Counted from the stretch's first letter, positions 25,172 through 39,033 are shown. The stretch is 64,000 nt of DNA from Colletotrichum lupini (GCF_023278565.1 NC_064676.1:4774001-4838000), one strand, 5' to 3'. The notes: generated by a model from the letters alone, not told the origin. Made by a program: numbers and translations.

Positions 25172-26190
25172 CCCTTTAGGGTCCGGTCCGCCTTATTAGG
25201 GGCTATCTTCGCCTTCACGGGCAAGCTAGTCTATTAGGGTTAATATTAAATATCTTTATTACGTATTTTAATAAAACTTTATAACTAACTATAGCCGGCC
25301 GTAACTATTACTAACTATTAATACTAACTAAACTTAAAATATTAATAACCCCGCTACTATAATATATTAATTACCTTCTTAATAGCTAAATACTACCCCT
25401 TACTTTTTCTTTTTCTTTTATTTAATAATAACCTCTCCTTATTAATATTCCTATTTAATACGCTTACTTATGCTCTTTTTAAGCTCTTAATCATATTATT
25501 AAATCTAGGCTTATTTATATTATTTTATTATATTAAAAGGGCGCTAATAAGGGTAATACTTATTATAATATATCTATCTATTTTTATAAGTTAATATTAT
25601 TAATATAATATTTATTAAAGCGGTCTCTTTATAGCTCGGGGTCGTCTAGTATAATACTTATAAGATTAAACTTCTAACTATTAAAGAAGCCCCAAGGGTC
25701 GACGAGTTATTAATAACGTCTTAGTATTTTAATAAAGTATACTTAAGGTAGATAGTTAAATAGTAATAATAATAGGAATAATGACGGCAAGGGAAGTAAC
25801 GTCCTCGACTTTAATAAAAGAAACGAAGTAACGAATATATATATATATATAAATTAAAGTTAAAAGTATTAGGGTAAATATTATAAGGTCGGTATTATTC
25901 TTAATAATAGCGACGAGGGCATCTCTAATACTATACTATTATAAGCTACTATTACTTAAAAAGGTAATTAACTTAGCTAAGTGCGTAGGCTCATAAGGTA
26001 GTAGCGTTGGGTACTTAATATTACTATTAATAATCCGTAATTATAAACTTTATAAGAGGGAAAATTAAGGAAAATCTAAAAACATAGTCTACTAAGACAG
26101 TATAAGTATCTACTCATACCGTATATTAATACTATATAGTTAATATTAAGAACTGCCCGAGTAGCTAGTAAAGGTAAAATACAAAAATAA
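25172..26190 (+). mobile_element. R1-12, full-length R1 retroposon (1019 bp)
   Basis: The exact 14-bp TSD ATAAATCCTTTATT is at 25,158-25,171 and 26,191-26,204. It starts CCCTTTAGGGTCCGG. Confidence 0.9.
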
Positions 26191-26204
26191 ATAAATCCTT
26201 TATT

Positions 26205-26422
26205 AAGTATAAAAGTCGATTTCGAATTTTCGAATTCGAAAATAGAATTTTTAAGCGGAGTAAAGAATCTCGATATATAAATATATATATATTAAATAAA
26301 GGTATATACCTAAATAATCATAAGTATAATATAGGCGAATAAAAATAGAAGAGCTCGGATAAATAAATAATATTTACTTAAGTAAATAAAACCTTAGTTA
26401 TGTAATAACTAGGCTTATAAAC
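26205..26422. other. unassigned AT-rich block
   Basis: Lies between R1-12 and the old R4 LTR. It holds an inverted motif, TTCGAATTTTCGAATTCGAA, near 26,222 and an AT microsatellite near 26,275. No gene or known element was recognised; it may continue the block at 24,959-25,157. Confidence 0.35.
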
Positions 26423-27857
26423 TCTAGTAGGTATAGCTTTAACAAGGTAATACGGGATATTTTTATAAAGAATATAAAAAGTAAATATTTATATAAAAAT
26501 AAGAATATATAAATATAAGGAACCCTTTGGGGTCCGGTCCGCCTTATTAGGGGCTATTTTCGTTCTTATAAGCAAGCTAGTTTATTAAAGTTAATATTAA
26601 ATATCTTTATTACGTACTTTAATAAAACTTTATAACTAATTATAGCCGGCCGTAGCCATTACTAATTATTAATACTAACTAAACTTAAGATACTAACGAT
26701 CTTATTATAATATATTAATTACCCTTTAAATAGCTAAAACCTACTTCTTATTTTTTAACTTATTTAATAACTTCAAAATATACTTTTTAATCTTTTTAAA
26801 CCTCTTATTTTATTATTATAATATTAAAATATGAATTATATTCTATAGTTAATTAAGTATTTTATTAAGGCTATATTATATTAATTAAGTATTAATAAAG
26901 ATTATACTTATATTAATATATATATTTCGGATTTTTAAGTTAATAGTATTTAATCCGTATTCTTTAAAATAACCTTATTGTAATTCGGGGTCCTTTAGTA
27001 TAATACTTATAGGATCGAACTTCTAGCCCTTAAGGTATCCTTATAGATTAATAAGTTAGTATCTCGGTATTTTAATAGTATATATTTAAAAATAAGTAAA
27101 TAATTTAATAATAACAATAATAATAATAATAGCGTAATAATAATAAACGGCGAGGAAAGCGTTTTTTAATTTTAATAAAAAAAAACAAGGTAATAAATAT
27201 ATATATATATATATAAATAAAGTTAAAATAGGGTAAATATAAGGTTAGTACTAGCTATTCTTAATAACGGTAATAATAGTATTTCTAATACTACTATTAT
27301 AAGCTACTATTACCTAAAGGGCCGTAAACTTAGCTAAGTAAATAGCTTATAAAATAGCAATATTACGCTTAATATTACTATTAATCTATAATTATAAACT
27401 TTATAAAAGGGAAAGTTTAAAAAAATAGAAAATTTTAAAAAATAGTCTAATAAGATAGTAGGAGTATTTACTAATACTATGTGTTAATACTATGTAACTG
27501 ATATCGAGAATCGTCCGAGTAGCTAGCAAAAGTAGAAATAAAAAGCAAATAGTTAAATTACTATATAAGTAGTTACTTACTTAATAAAAGGTCTAAGTAG
27601 GTAAATGAACGCCTATATATAAGTATAAAAACCTCTTGTTAGAATATTCTATTACTTATTATTTATAATATAATTAATAAGCGCATACGTAAGTAAATAC
27701 GTAATTTTAATACGTAATTTCGTATCAAGAGAATTCTAGCTTATTTAGTTACTTTCTAATACTTTTTATTACTTACGTAATCTCATATAAGCAGTATTAC
27801 TTGTATAATTAATACCTATAATAATTTATAGAAATTGTAGATTAATATAGTATTTAA
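26423..27857 (-). mobile_element. R4-old, RIP-degraded R4 LTR split by R1-13
   Basis: The pieces 26,423-26,522 and 27,551-27,857 match the young R4 LTRs at 39,112 and 58,461 from their TCTAG end up to the GATTAATATAGTAT region, with many C-to-T and G-to-A changes. About 45 bp of R4 are missing at the R1-13 insertion point. The other LTR end is cut off by R2c. Confidence 0.8.
26523..27550 (+). mobile_element. R1-13, full-length R1 with no visible target duplication
   Basis: It starts CCCTTTGGGGTCCGG and ends in an A-rich tail, AAATAAAAAGCAAAT. It is inserted in R4-old, which lacks about 45 bp at the junction when compared with the young R4 copies. The event therefore looks like insertion with a target deletion instead of a duplication. 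Confidence 0.85.
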
Positions 27858-28430
27858 TAGTTTTTTTCTAGCTGTATAAGTATAAAAGATCGACCTTAAC
27901 GGGATTACGCTTTTAGAAAAATTATATAATACGGTATACTTTTTAACTATATAATATATATAATATACCCTAAGTAAGCGCTTAACGTAATATAATAATT
28001 TTAATATAAAAATTATTATATAATTTAGGATAAGTAAGCTACCCTATAGTAGCGCTAGTTAAAAGATTTAATAAAAAAAGTTAGTTATAAAAGTTAAAAG
28101 CGGCCTTCTTTAATTATAAAGGTTCTAAACTTTAATAATAACGTAAAGGTTTTTTGAAAAAGGGCTAAAAGGGCTAATATTTAATATATCAGAGCTTATA
28201 AAGATTGTTTTTATTCTTATTATTTTTAATATTACCTAAAGTTACTCTCTATTTAAACTAAATAAATTTATTAAATAAACTTATTAAACGAACCTATTAA
28301 TATATAAACTATTACTTATTAAGAACTTAAAATGCCCCTTAATAAGTCCCCCCCTTTAGGGCTTAATAAATTCTTAAGCCCCCTCGACGCCCTAACTATC
28401 GTAATTAATATAAAAATACTTAAAAAGTAA

Positions 28431-28540
28431 GTCTATTGAGATAGTGAGAGTATCCATTAATACTGTATATTAATACTGTATAATCGATATTAAGAACCGC
28501 CCGAGCAACTAGTAAAGGCAGAATAAAAATAAATAAATAA
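28431..28540 (+). mobile_element. R1-14, short-form R1
   Basis: It starts AGTCTATTGAGATAGTGAGA and ends GGCAGAATAAAAATAAATAA, the same ~100-110-bp unit as R1-04. I could not find a matching TSD, and R2c appears to lack some sequence at this point. Confidence 0.8.
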
Positions 28541-28617
28541 ATATTAAGATTTAGTATATTAATATTAGCTTAGAAATTATATTTTATAAAACTAAAAATA
28601 CTTTTAATATAAGCTAT

Positions 28618-29948
28618 GTAGTGGTTTTTTTCTAGCTTTATAAGCGCAAAAAATCGACTTTAATAAGATTACGCTTTTAAAAAGAAATTATATAATACGG
28701 TATACTTTTTAATTATATAATACGCATAATATACCCTAAGTACGCGCTTAATATAATATAGTAATTTTGATATAAAAACCGCTATATAATTTGGGATAAG
28801 TAAGCTACCCTTTTTAATAGCGGCGCTAGCTAAAAAGGTTAATAATAGAGGTCGGTTATAATAATTAGCTATAATAATTAGCTATAATAGTTAGAGGCGG
28901 CCCTTAACTATAGAGGCTCTAAACTTTAATAGTAATATAGAGGTTTTTAAAAAAAGGGCTAAATAAGTTAATATTTACGTACTAGAGCTCGTAAAGATTC
29001 TTTTTATTTTTATTGCTTTTAATATTACCTAAAGTTACTCTCTATTTAAACTAAATAAATTTACTAAATAAATCTACTAAATAAACTTATTAATATATAA
29101 ACTACTACTTAGATAGCTAGTTAAATAACTAGTTAAGAGGTTAGTTAGTTAAAATACTACCTTAATAAGAACCTAAAAATATTTATTAATAAGTTTACCC
29201 CTCTTAAGCTAGGCGCCCTCTTTAGCTAGCTTAACGCTATAGCTATTATAACTAATATAGGTATACTTAAGGATTAGTAAAGTACTTTTTAGTAGTACGG
29301 AATTTAGTTAGGTAATAGTACGAATACTATAAATAGCCGGGCTAATACGGATATTAAGATTTAATATATTAATACTAGCTTAAAAATTATATTTTACGGA
29401 GCTAAAAATCCCTTTAAGACGGGCTATATTATTTATTTTTATATTCTACCTTTGCTAGCTGCTCGGGCGGTTCTCAATATCGCTTATACGGTATTAATAT
29501 ACGGTATTAGTAGATACTTATACTATCTCGCTAGACTATTCTTTTTAGATTTTCCTTAACTTTCCCTCCTATAAAGTTCATAACCACGGATCATTAACGG
29601 CGATGTTGGGCGCCCGACGCTACTACGGGCTATATTATAAATATAAAGGAATATATAAGGGGCCCCTTAACTTTTAATAAAAAGGAGTATATAATACAGG
29701 ATTTAGCTATTTATACGGGTTAGTACTAGGAGGTTTTATATATATTAGAGTGGGTATAGCTCGCCCTTTAGATAGCTAGAACTTAGAGGACTATAGTAAA
29801 AAGTCGGGAGCTATTAATAAAAAGAAGATAACGGTTGAGTTAGTTAATTACTATTTTAATTAATAATTAGGTATAGAGCGTAATATACCTAGTTTTCCTT
29901 AATACGTAATATATAGTACGGCCCCGGCGGATTACTCCGTTAGGGGGA
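28618..29948 (-). mobile_element. R2d, full-length R2 split by R1-15
   Basis: The exact 15-bp TSD TTTAATATAAGCTAT is at 28,603-28,617 and 29,949-29,963. On + it runs from GTAGTGGTTTTTTTC to GGCGGATTACTCCGTTAGGG. Net length without R1-15 is about 1125 bp. It is inserted in R2c, another member of its own family. Confidence 0.87.
29433..29624 (-). mobile_element. R1-15, 5'-truncated R1 (192 bp)
   Basis: The exact 14-bp TSD ACGGGCTATATTAT is at 29,419-29,432 and 29,625-29,638, inside R2d. It retains GCGATGTTGGGCGCCCGACG beyond the truncation point of other short copies and is moderately un-RIPped. Confidence 0.9.
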
Positions 29949-29964
29949 TTTAATATAAGCTATA

Positions 29965-30514
29965 TATTACCGCTAGCTAGTTATAATAAGTATATTAATA
30001 GAAGTTAAGGCTACGAGTACTAAATAAGTGGTATTATAATTATAAACAGCTTCTCTAAAGCTATATTTATAAGTTATAAAATAAGTAAGGCTTTAGTAAT
30101 TAATTATAATTTTATTAAAAAAGGTTCTTAGTAAAAATGGCTAAAAGCGATCGTAAGATCTAGTATTAAGTTAATTATTAAAAAAGCTATAAAAATCTAT
30201 TCTTAAGCCCGGCTTAAGTTTATACTATATATAAATCTCGTTTTTAAATATATTTTTTATATTATCCTTATTATTATTATTTAATAGTTTACTAAATAGT
30301 CGTCCGTTTTACTTATTTATAATCGTTCGTTCTATTTATTTATGAATATCCGTTCTTTATTTTATTATATAATCGTAGTTACGTAACTTATTTATAGTTC
30401 TTCTACTCTAAAAAAAGTTATTTTAAATCCGTACTTCTATATATATAATATAATAGCCGCTATAGGTCCTATAGGGCAAGGCCCTAACTTTATTATATAT
30501 ATTAAGTTATAATA
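29965..30514 (-). repeat. R5 LTR, left copy (3' LTR), 550 bp
   Basis: It matches 41,023-42,506 (minus R1-21) end to end with scattered transitions. It lies beside the CTATA duplication. Confidence 0.9.
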
Positions 30515-30621
30515 TTAGCTTTTCTTTTTAAAAGTCTAATCCTCTAGGCTTATAAATAAGTTATCTATTCCTAAGTTAGGGAATTGTTAAGTGTTTTTTT
30601 TTTAAATATACTAATATAATA

Positions 30622-31643
30622 CCCTTTAGGGTCCGGTCCGCCTTATTAGGGGCTATCTTCGCCTTTACGGGCAAGCTAGTTTATTAGGGTTAATATTGAG
30701 TTTCTATTACGTACTTTAATAAGACTTTATAATTGACTATAGCTAGCCGCAGCCGTTACTAAGTAGCTATTAATACTAACTAAACTTAAAATATTAATAA
30801 CCCTACTACTATAATATATTAATTACCTTCTTAATAATTAATTATTACCCCTTACTTTCTCTTTTTATCTTATTTAATAATAACCTCCCCTTACTAATAT
30901 TCTTATTTAATATACTTACTTATACTCTTTTTAAGCTCTTAATTATATTATTAAATCTAAGCTTATTTATATTATTTTATTATATTAAAAAAGTATTAAT
31001 AAGGGCGACGCTTATTATAATATATCTATCCGTCTTTTATAAATTAATATTATAAATATAATATTTATTAAAGCGGTCTCTTTATAGCTCGGGGTCGTTT
31101 AATATAATATTTATAAGATCGAACTTCTAATTATTAAAAAAGCCCTAAGGGTCGACGAGTTAATATCTCAGTATTTTAATAAAATATATTTAAAATAAAT
31201 AGTTAAATAGTAATAATAATAGCGATAGTAATAGTAAAAAAAGTAACGTTTTTTAACTTTAATAAAAAAAACGAAATAATAAATATATATATATATACGA
31301 GTTAAAAGTAAAAATATCAGGGTAAATATTTTAAAATTAGTATTATTCTTAACGGTAGTAACGAGGGTATCTCTAATACTATACTATTATAAGCTATTAT
31401 TACCTAAAAAAATAGCTAACTTAGCTAAGTACGTAATAAGCTTATAAAGTAGTAGCGTTAAGTACTTAATATTACCGTTGATAATCTATAGTTATAAACT
31501 TTATAAGAGGGAAAATTAAAGAAAATATAAAAAAATAGTCTACCGAGATAGTATAAGTATTTATTAATATTATATATTAATACCGTATAGTTAATTTCAA
31601 GAACCGCCCGAGTAATTAGTAAAGGCAGAATATAAAAACATAA
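30622..31643 (+). mobile_element. R1-16, full-length R1 retroposon (1022 bp)
   Basis: The exact 14-bp TSD ATACTAATATAATA is at 30,608-30,621 and 31,644-31,657. It is inserted just inside the left LTR of R5. Confidence 0.9.
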
Positions 31644-32289
31644 ATACTAATATAATATTAAGTTAAATTAGAAAATCAAAATCTCTAATAGCTACGTCTT
31701 ATTATAAATTATTATATATCATTTACCTTTTAAATAAAGGTATAAAAATAATACTTTATTTAAATTATTACTTATAAGGGGTCCGTTATTTAGTTCTTTT
31801 TAATTCCGAGGTCTACGGAATATATTATTATTTAAGTATTTTATATAATACGTTTACTAATACTATCTATACTTATAAGTATTATATTTTTATTTATTAA
31901 GTCTTAGCTAACTAAGTATAATTAGTTAGTTAGTAACGGAGTTTAATCGTTTTAATTATAAAAAAAAAGTAAAAAAGTCGTAGTTTTAAAAAAAGGGCTA
32001 CGGAGTTATAAAAAAAGGCTAAGGCTTATTAATAAGCTTAGGCTAAGTTAAATAAGTCGTTATTTGAGTTAAAACGTTTTTGTTCTTAAACGCGAATAGT
32101 ATTTAAAAAGAGTTAAGTTATATTAAAAGAGTTTTTTAAAAATTATAAAAATACTTCCTTAGCGGCCCGTAAGGTATAGGTTAATAATATTTTTAAAATT
32201 ATTAATTAAGACGCCGTAATAACTAAGAGTTCTAGATTTAATTTTAATTTTAATACTTTTTAAAAAGTTATTAAAAAATTTAGAAGTTT

Positions 32290-32720
32290 ATAATAAGTTC
32301 TTATATATTTTTTTTATATCCGTAGTTCTTTTATTTAATAAGGAATTTTCGTATTTTATTTCTAATTGTATAATTAATAATTCGTTTAACTTCGTACTCT
32401 AGTTAGTTTAGTTCGATAATAATATAATCTTTTATATATAAACTTCTTAATATAAGTTTAAATAATAAGATATAAAAAGCGGGATTGTATTATATTATAT
32501 TTAATAATCTTAAACCGTAATTAATTAATAAGACTTTCTTAATAATTTTAAAAAGTCTAAGTTTTTCATAATTTAACTTATTATTTAGTCGTTTTATTTT
32601 AATATTATAATAAAAGAAATAAGTACTATCCTCTTTTTCTAAAAATAGTCCTCTAATCCTTAATCTATCCGCGTTTTTCTTTATATATTATTATACGAAC
32701 TTAAGGTTTAGTAAGGCTTA
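32290..32720 (-). pseudogene. R5 integrase C-terminal region and chromodomain remnant
   Basis: The minus strand reads ADRLRIRGLFLEKEDSTYFF, then NIKIKRLNNKLNYEKLRLF, matching the family's L-EGD-VYL--RNIKTKRPS-KLD-K-LGPF segment. Further down, EYEVKRIINYTIRNKIRKFL and IK-KNYG match a chromodomain (EYEVE-IL--R---GK-EYLVKWKGY), where the Trp codon has become a stop. This places R5 among the chromoviruses. Confidence 0.87.
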
Positions 32721-33786
32721 TTTATAAATTTCCTTAAGTTTATTTATATTTACTATAGCTTTTATAGCTTATAGTCCTTATTATACTTCTTTATACATTA
32801 TTAACTAGAATCCGTAATTAAAATAAAACAGAGATTCTCTTATACCTTTACTAATTATATTATTATATACGAACTAAGTTATTAATAAAAGTACTACCTA
32901 ATTATCCTAGTCGTAGTTTATATAATAATAAAAGTATATCTCGAGGATCTAATTAATCCTTTCTATTTATTTATTAGTTTATAAATAAAATAATATTAAT
33001 CGTTTATAGTTTATACTAAGTTATAAAATTAGATATTTTCAAAACTTCGAAATAAATAGCTTATTTTTATTAAAAATATTTTTTTTTTAGTAAACTATAG
33101 TTTAAGAGTATAACCTTAGTAAATATATATACTAAGTCTTTTATAATACTAAATTCTTTATGAAGAATAAAATAAGCAAACTTAGTAAGTTAGTTGACTA
33201 TAACTAAGATATTACTGTACTATACTTTAGTAAATAGTTTTCTAAGATTTAGTAATTTAATAATAAAGTCCTATATAATTAATTATTATACTTCTATTAG
33301 TAATTATAATAATTATAGCTTATTATAAAGCTTATATAGGCTATTTTTACTTTTTTTATAAGTTGCGTAGTCCTTAATTACTTCTATAATTTTAGTATAT
33401 ATAGTAGATTTATTATAATACTAGCGAATCCGTTTTTACGTGTTAGTAATTCCTTAGTAGCTATATATTAGTATACTATAAATTTCTATAATAAGCTTAA
33501 GGGTTATTTTTTTAATCGAGCTAATATTAATCTTTTTAGCTATTATAAAGAGTTTCGTAATTAATATAAGGCTACCGTCTTTTTCTTATTTAAAAATAAC
33601 TTATATTTCTTTAAGGACTGCGACTTCGTAATTAGGTTTTTTATTAAGAGCGTTTATTTTACTATTTTCTAAACCTTTTCAATAAATAATTTAGAAATTA
33701 TACTTAAATAAGAATTCGCTCTATTTAACTTATTATTTATTTAGGTTCTTATTTATTATAAAGTTTATAAGATTGTTATAATCTAT

Positions 33787-34803
33787 TTATTTTTATATTT
33801 TGCTTTTATTAGCTACTCGGGTAGTGCTTAATATTAACTATATAGTATTAATATATAGTATTAGTAAATACTTATACTATCTCGGTAAATTATTTTTTTA
33901 AATTTTCCTTAATTTTCTTTTTTATAAAGTTTATAACTACGGATTATTAACGGCGATATTAAGTACCTAACGCTATTACTTTATAAGCCTATTACGTACT
34001 TAGCTAAGTTAATTACTTTTCTAAATAATAATAGCTTATAATAATATAGTATTAGAAATACCCTCGTTATTACTATTAAGAATAATACTAACCTTACGAT
34101 ATTTACCCTAATACTTTTAACTTCAATTTATATATATATATATATTCGTTACCTCGTTTTTTTTATTAAAGTTAAAAAACGCTACTTCCCTCGCTATTAT
34201 TATTACTATTACTATTACTATTTAATTATCTATTTTAAATATATTTTATTCAAATACTAAGATACTAACTCGTTAACCCTTAGGGCTTTTTTAATAACTA
34301 GAAGTTCGATTTTATAAATATTATACTAAATGACCCCGAGCTATAAAGAAACTACCTTAATAAATACTATATTTATAATATTAACTTATAAAAAACGGAT
34401 AAATATATTACAATAAGCGTTACTTTTATTAGTACTTTTTTTAATATAATAGAGTAATATAAATAAGCTTAGACTTAATAATATAATTAAGAGCTTAAAA
34501 AGAATATAAATAAGCGTATTAAATAAGAATATTAGTAAAGAGAGGTTATTATTAAATAAAATAAAAAGAGAAAGTAAGGGGTAATATTCGGTTATTAAGA
34601 AGGTAATTAATATACTTTAATAGCGGGGTTATTAATATCTTAAGTTTAGTTAGTATCAATAGTTAGTAACGGCTACGGCCGGCTATAGTTAGTTATAAAG
34701 TCTTATTAAAATACGTAATAGAAACTTAATATTAACCCTAATAGACCAGCCTGCCCGTAAAGGTAAAGATGGCCCCTAATAAGGCGGACCGGACCCCAAA
34801 GGG
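33787..34803 (-). mobile_element. R1-17, full-length R1 retroposon (1017 bp)
   Basis: The 5' end at 34,803 reads CCCTTTGGGGTCCGG on the minus strand. The TSD is TTATAATCTAT and TTATAATTTAT, at 33,776-33,786 and 34,806-34,816, with one C/T difference. It splits the R5 RNase H-integrase interval. Confidence 0.85.
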
Positions 34804-34829
34804 TTTTATAATTTATATAGACTATAACT

Positions 34830-34970
34830 TCGTACTTAGTTCTAAATAACTATAGTCTCTATTTTTAAAATACTTTAATAATTATTATTAGTTCTTTATT
34901 ATAAATTTACTAATTTAATTCTACTCTATAAAATACTTTAGAATAGAAGTAGTATAAGTAAAGCTTTTTT
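34830..34970 (-). pseudogene. R5 RNase H remnant
   Basis: The minus strand reads FYSKVFYRVELN, then IYNKELIIIIKVF and LFRTKYEVIVY. This is the Ty3 RNase H block F-SRKF-PAE-NYEIYDKELLAIV-AF--WRHYL-G---E-V-TDH. Gln/Trp positions are stops. Confidence 0.85.
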
Positions 34971-35291
34971 TATTTATCTTATTATTTTAAACCCGCTCTT
35001 ATAGTAAAGTTTAAAATATTAGTCTCGATTTCAAAAGGCTTTTAGGGGTCTAGGATTATAATAATTAGTTTAGAAACGACTATATTCTTAACTTTAATAA
35101 ATACTTTTTTATACTTAAGATCCTAAATAAGTAGGGTATTTTTTTATATTAAGTTATTAAGAAATCTAACTATACTAATATAGCTTTTAAAAAATCCTTA
35201 ATAAAAATTAACGAATCTTAAAAATCTCTATACGTCTTTAACGTTTTATAGTATAAGCTAGTCCCTAATTATTTTTACTTTCGATACTTAT

Positions 35292-35400
35292 TTGTTTTTT
35301 TTATTTCTGCCTTTACTAGCTACTCGGGTGATTCTCGATATCGATTATACGGTATTAATACACAGTATCAATAGATACTCCTATTATCTCGATAGACTAT
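35292..35400 (-). mobile_element. R1-18, short-form R1 (109 bp)
   Basis: The exact 14-bp TSD CTTTCGATACTTAT is at 35,278-35,291 and 35,401-35,414. In sense it starts ATAGTCTATCGAGATAATAG. It is only lightly mutated. Confidence 0.92.
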
Positions 35401-35689
35401 CTTTCGATACTTATATGTAGATTTATCTTAGTATAATAGTATATTTAAAAAAGTCTACTTTTTATATATAAAATTCGTATTTAGAGGGTTCGGTGTATAG
35501 TTTAGTATTTTAAAGTTTTTAAAATACTATATAAATATACTTTTTATATATTTCGAAGTTAGGGGAGAAAATAAGAATATTATTAATATAAATAATAATA
35601 AAAATATTAACGTACTCCTAAAGTACGTAGTTAATTATTATTTAAAAAGTTATTAAAGTATTAATAAGTTTAAAAAGTATAACGAGGTA

Positions 35690-36010
35690 CTTAAAAAGTC
35701 CTCTACGAGTTTAGAATACCGTTTTTTATTCGTTTCCTTTTTTAATTTAAATCTAATTAAATACTTCTTTAAAGTTTATAATAATAAACTAGTTAGCTTT
35801 ATAAAATAAATCTCTAAGCTTAGTAATAAGTAGTAAAGAATAGTAATTCTTTTTTATAATTTCGTTAAGTTTTTTATAATTAATTATAAGTCTTAATTTT
35901 CCTCCCTTTTTTAATATAAAAAATAAAGGGAACCTAGTAAGAGAATTCAATAGTTAAATATACCTCTTTTTAAGTTTTTTATCGATACATTTATTAAAAT
36001 ACTCTTATTC
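35690..36010 (-). pseudogene. R5 reverse transcriptase remnant
   Basis: The minus strand reads LLNSLTRFPLFFILKKGGKL, then RLIINYKKLNEIIKKNYYSL and LLITKLRDLFYKAN. This is the Ty3 RT start (S-SP--P-FFV-KK-GGLR-CVDYR-LN--T-K--YPLPLI--L-D-L--A). The frame is unusually open here although the YPLPLI block has drifted. Confidence 0.9.
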
Positions 36011-37773
36011 TTCTTAATTTATTAAGCATATTAAATAAAACCCGGGTTATATCCCTTTTTTAAGTTCGATTTTTATATCCTAATTATTATATCTTAATAA
36101 TCCTATTTCTTTAGGTTTTATAAATAGTTTTATATATATTTAGTACTCTTTAGGTATAATTTAAAGTTATTATAATCCCTAATTATTAGTACTAATTATA
36201 AACTTTTTAAAGCTTTTTATTATTTTAATAAAAACTATATATTATATTTATTTTCGTTTTTTAAGAGTTTGTAAAAATCTATTTAAACCCCTTTTTTTTT
36301 AAGTCGTTTAGTAACTAAATTTTCTTAGAGGACCTAGCTAGTAATCTAATTTATTTATAAGTTATATTTTCGTAATTACGAAAATTCTAAAATAATATTA
36401 ATATTTCCGATCTTTATAATATTATATTATAATTATTTTTATTAATTATTAATATATATTAAGAAGTATACGGTTTTTTAATTAATATATCCATAGTTAT
36501 AATTAACTTATTCTCTTTTTACTATTTATAATTAGTATAGTTTATTCTTATATACTTATAATAAGTTAAGTTTATTTACTATTCTTAATAAGATATAGGT
36601 TTTTTATATACTGCTATTAATAATAATATCTAATCTTTATTTATAAATATCAAGGTTAATTCGTAAATATACGTCGTTACGTTATATAATTATATATAAG
36701 GACTTCTCTTTTATTTTTACTTCTTGTTATTTTTTTATAATTAGCTTTTTTAGTTTTTTATTATTTATTTCTTTAGACGGGTTTTTTATTTATATTTCTC
36801 TTAATACTCTCTCTAAGCCTTAGTCTTTTTAATATAATAAATTCAGTATTAATTATATTTATAATCTTCTTATTTTATATATTCGCTATTAAGGTACTTT
36901 ATAGGGAAGTTAGGGTTTAAACTAAATATAGCTCTATTACTATTATTAAAGCTTAGTAATATTTAGCTAAGTAGTTAATCTTTAATATAAATATCTTTAA
37001 TAATTTTATTATTACGTCTTTATGAGTAAAAACGACTATTTTACTTAAATATAAAATACTAAAGGTATTTATTATTTAGGTATTTTACTTAAAATAACTC
37101 CTTATAAAAGGGGTCCTTAAGGTTAAGTAAAGAGTAATTTTTATTTATATGGGAGGTTATCGTAACCTTTTTACGTTCTCTAGTTTTATAAAACTAAATA
37201 ACTTAGTTATTTTTAAATAAATAAATATATTTATACTATAGTTTATCGTTGTCCTTTTTAAAACTAATATTATTAACGCTAAGTAATATTTTATAATTAA
37301 TCTCTATTTAAATACGTCGTTAAGTAGTATTATAAAGTTTATTTAAATTATAAAGTAATTTTATTTCGTTAAAATAAAAAGAATTAGTTCTTATTTTAAT
37401 ATTTTTATTTTTAATTTTCAAGTTAATTCTTTTTTTATTAGTAATTCTAAAGTTAAGGATTAGTTTTTTAAATACTTTGATCTTATCTTTGCGTACGAGG
37501 TTTTTAAGCTATTCTTTAACTTTATAAATAAATTTTTTATTAGCGTTTATTTATTATATTATATAAATAGACTTAGTTAGTATTTTATCTAAATTAAGTT
37601 CTTTTTAAAACGTAATAAGTTATTTCTAATTTATATTATTTTATTATATTATATAAACGAGGTTATTTATAATTCTTTTTTATATTAGATCCTCTTTTTT
37701 TAAGCTTAAGGAGCTACTCTTTTATATTAGCTAGGAGTTTTTACTTAATTCGTTCTTTAAAAAGGTTCAGTAT

Positions 37774-37881
37774 TTGTTTTTTATTTCTGCCTTTGCTGGC
37801 TGCTCGGGCGATTCTCGATATCGATTATACGGTATTAATACACAGTATTAATGGATACTCCCACTGTCTCGATAGACTATT
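37774..37881 (-). mobile_element. R1-19, short-form R1 (108 bp), least mutated
   Basis: The TSD is AAAGGTTCAGTAT (37,761-37,773) and AAAGGTTAAGTAT (37,882-37,894), one mismatch. It keeps CTGCCTTTGCTGGCTGCTCG, ACACAGTATTAATGGATAC and CCCACTGTCTCG, giving the best view of the original 3' unit together with R1-11. Confidence 0.9.
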
Positions 37882-39033
37882 AAAGGTTAAGTATATTCTT
37901 TATAATAAGGTCCGTTTTGCCCTTTTTTTTATATTTTTATAAATTTAAAAGAATATAATAAGGTATTTAATATTATTCTTTTCAAAAATACAAGGTTAAT
38001 AATTAAGTATCTCTTTTTTTTTTTTTTTTTTACTAGGGTTTTAATAAGTAATAAGGTAGATTATTTATTATTTTTAAGTTATTTAGGGTACTATCTTATT
38101 TATTCTTTACTATTTTAATAAGTAAAGTAGCCGTTATTATAATAGGCTATTTATAAGAGTTATTTATAGGGAACTTCCTTATTTATAATATTAGCCCGCT
38201 TTTTTAAAATAAATTAGTATTAAATACGCTTAGGTTATTAATAGTCTTTAGCTATATATCCTAGTTTATCGTAGTTATAGTATTTAAAGTCCTTTTTTTA
38301 TTATATTTCTTTATGTTTAGTAACGCTAAGGTTTATAAGTCCTTTATATTATCTATAAAACGTGCTTTATTATTATTAGTTTTTTAAGTTATTTTAGTAG
38401 TTATTTAGTAATTTATTATAGTTTTAGTATTTTTTATTAAAAGTAGCTTAAGGGCGTTATACCTCCCCCTTTTCTTTATATTATTTATATAATTATTTAT
38501 TAATTTTAATAACGAGTTTAACGTATTATAAGAAATTTACAAAAATTTCTCCCTTACTAAGTTCGTCCTTAATTTTATTTTTTAGTCCTTAATAAAACAA
38601 AAAGATACGGGTCTCTTTAGTAAAATTAAGTTATATTACGAGTTTTCTAAACTTAGTAATATAGTACGAAGCGGACTTAGTTTATTAAAAGTTAGCTAGG
38701 TCTTTTTTAGCTTATTATTTTTTATTAAGGTCCTAAAATAGGGATTCGAGGGCGCTCTAAAATCCTACTATATTAATAAAAATATTTATAGTTTTATTTA
38801 TATAGTATAGTAAATAACCGTTATTAGTAAGGAATTCTTTTTAAAAAGGTTCGAATCATTCTAAAGCTCGCTCTTTAAAAAAGGTTATTATATAAATAAC
38901 TCGTTTAGTTTTATTTTAGAAGTTAGTAACATAAAACGTTTAATAAGTTCTAATTTAAATTAAGAACCCCTTAAGACGTTTAGTAATTTTATCAAAAATA
39001 GTAAGTATATTAAGCTTAAGTTTCTTTTATTTA

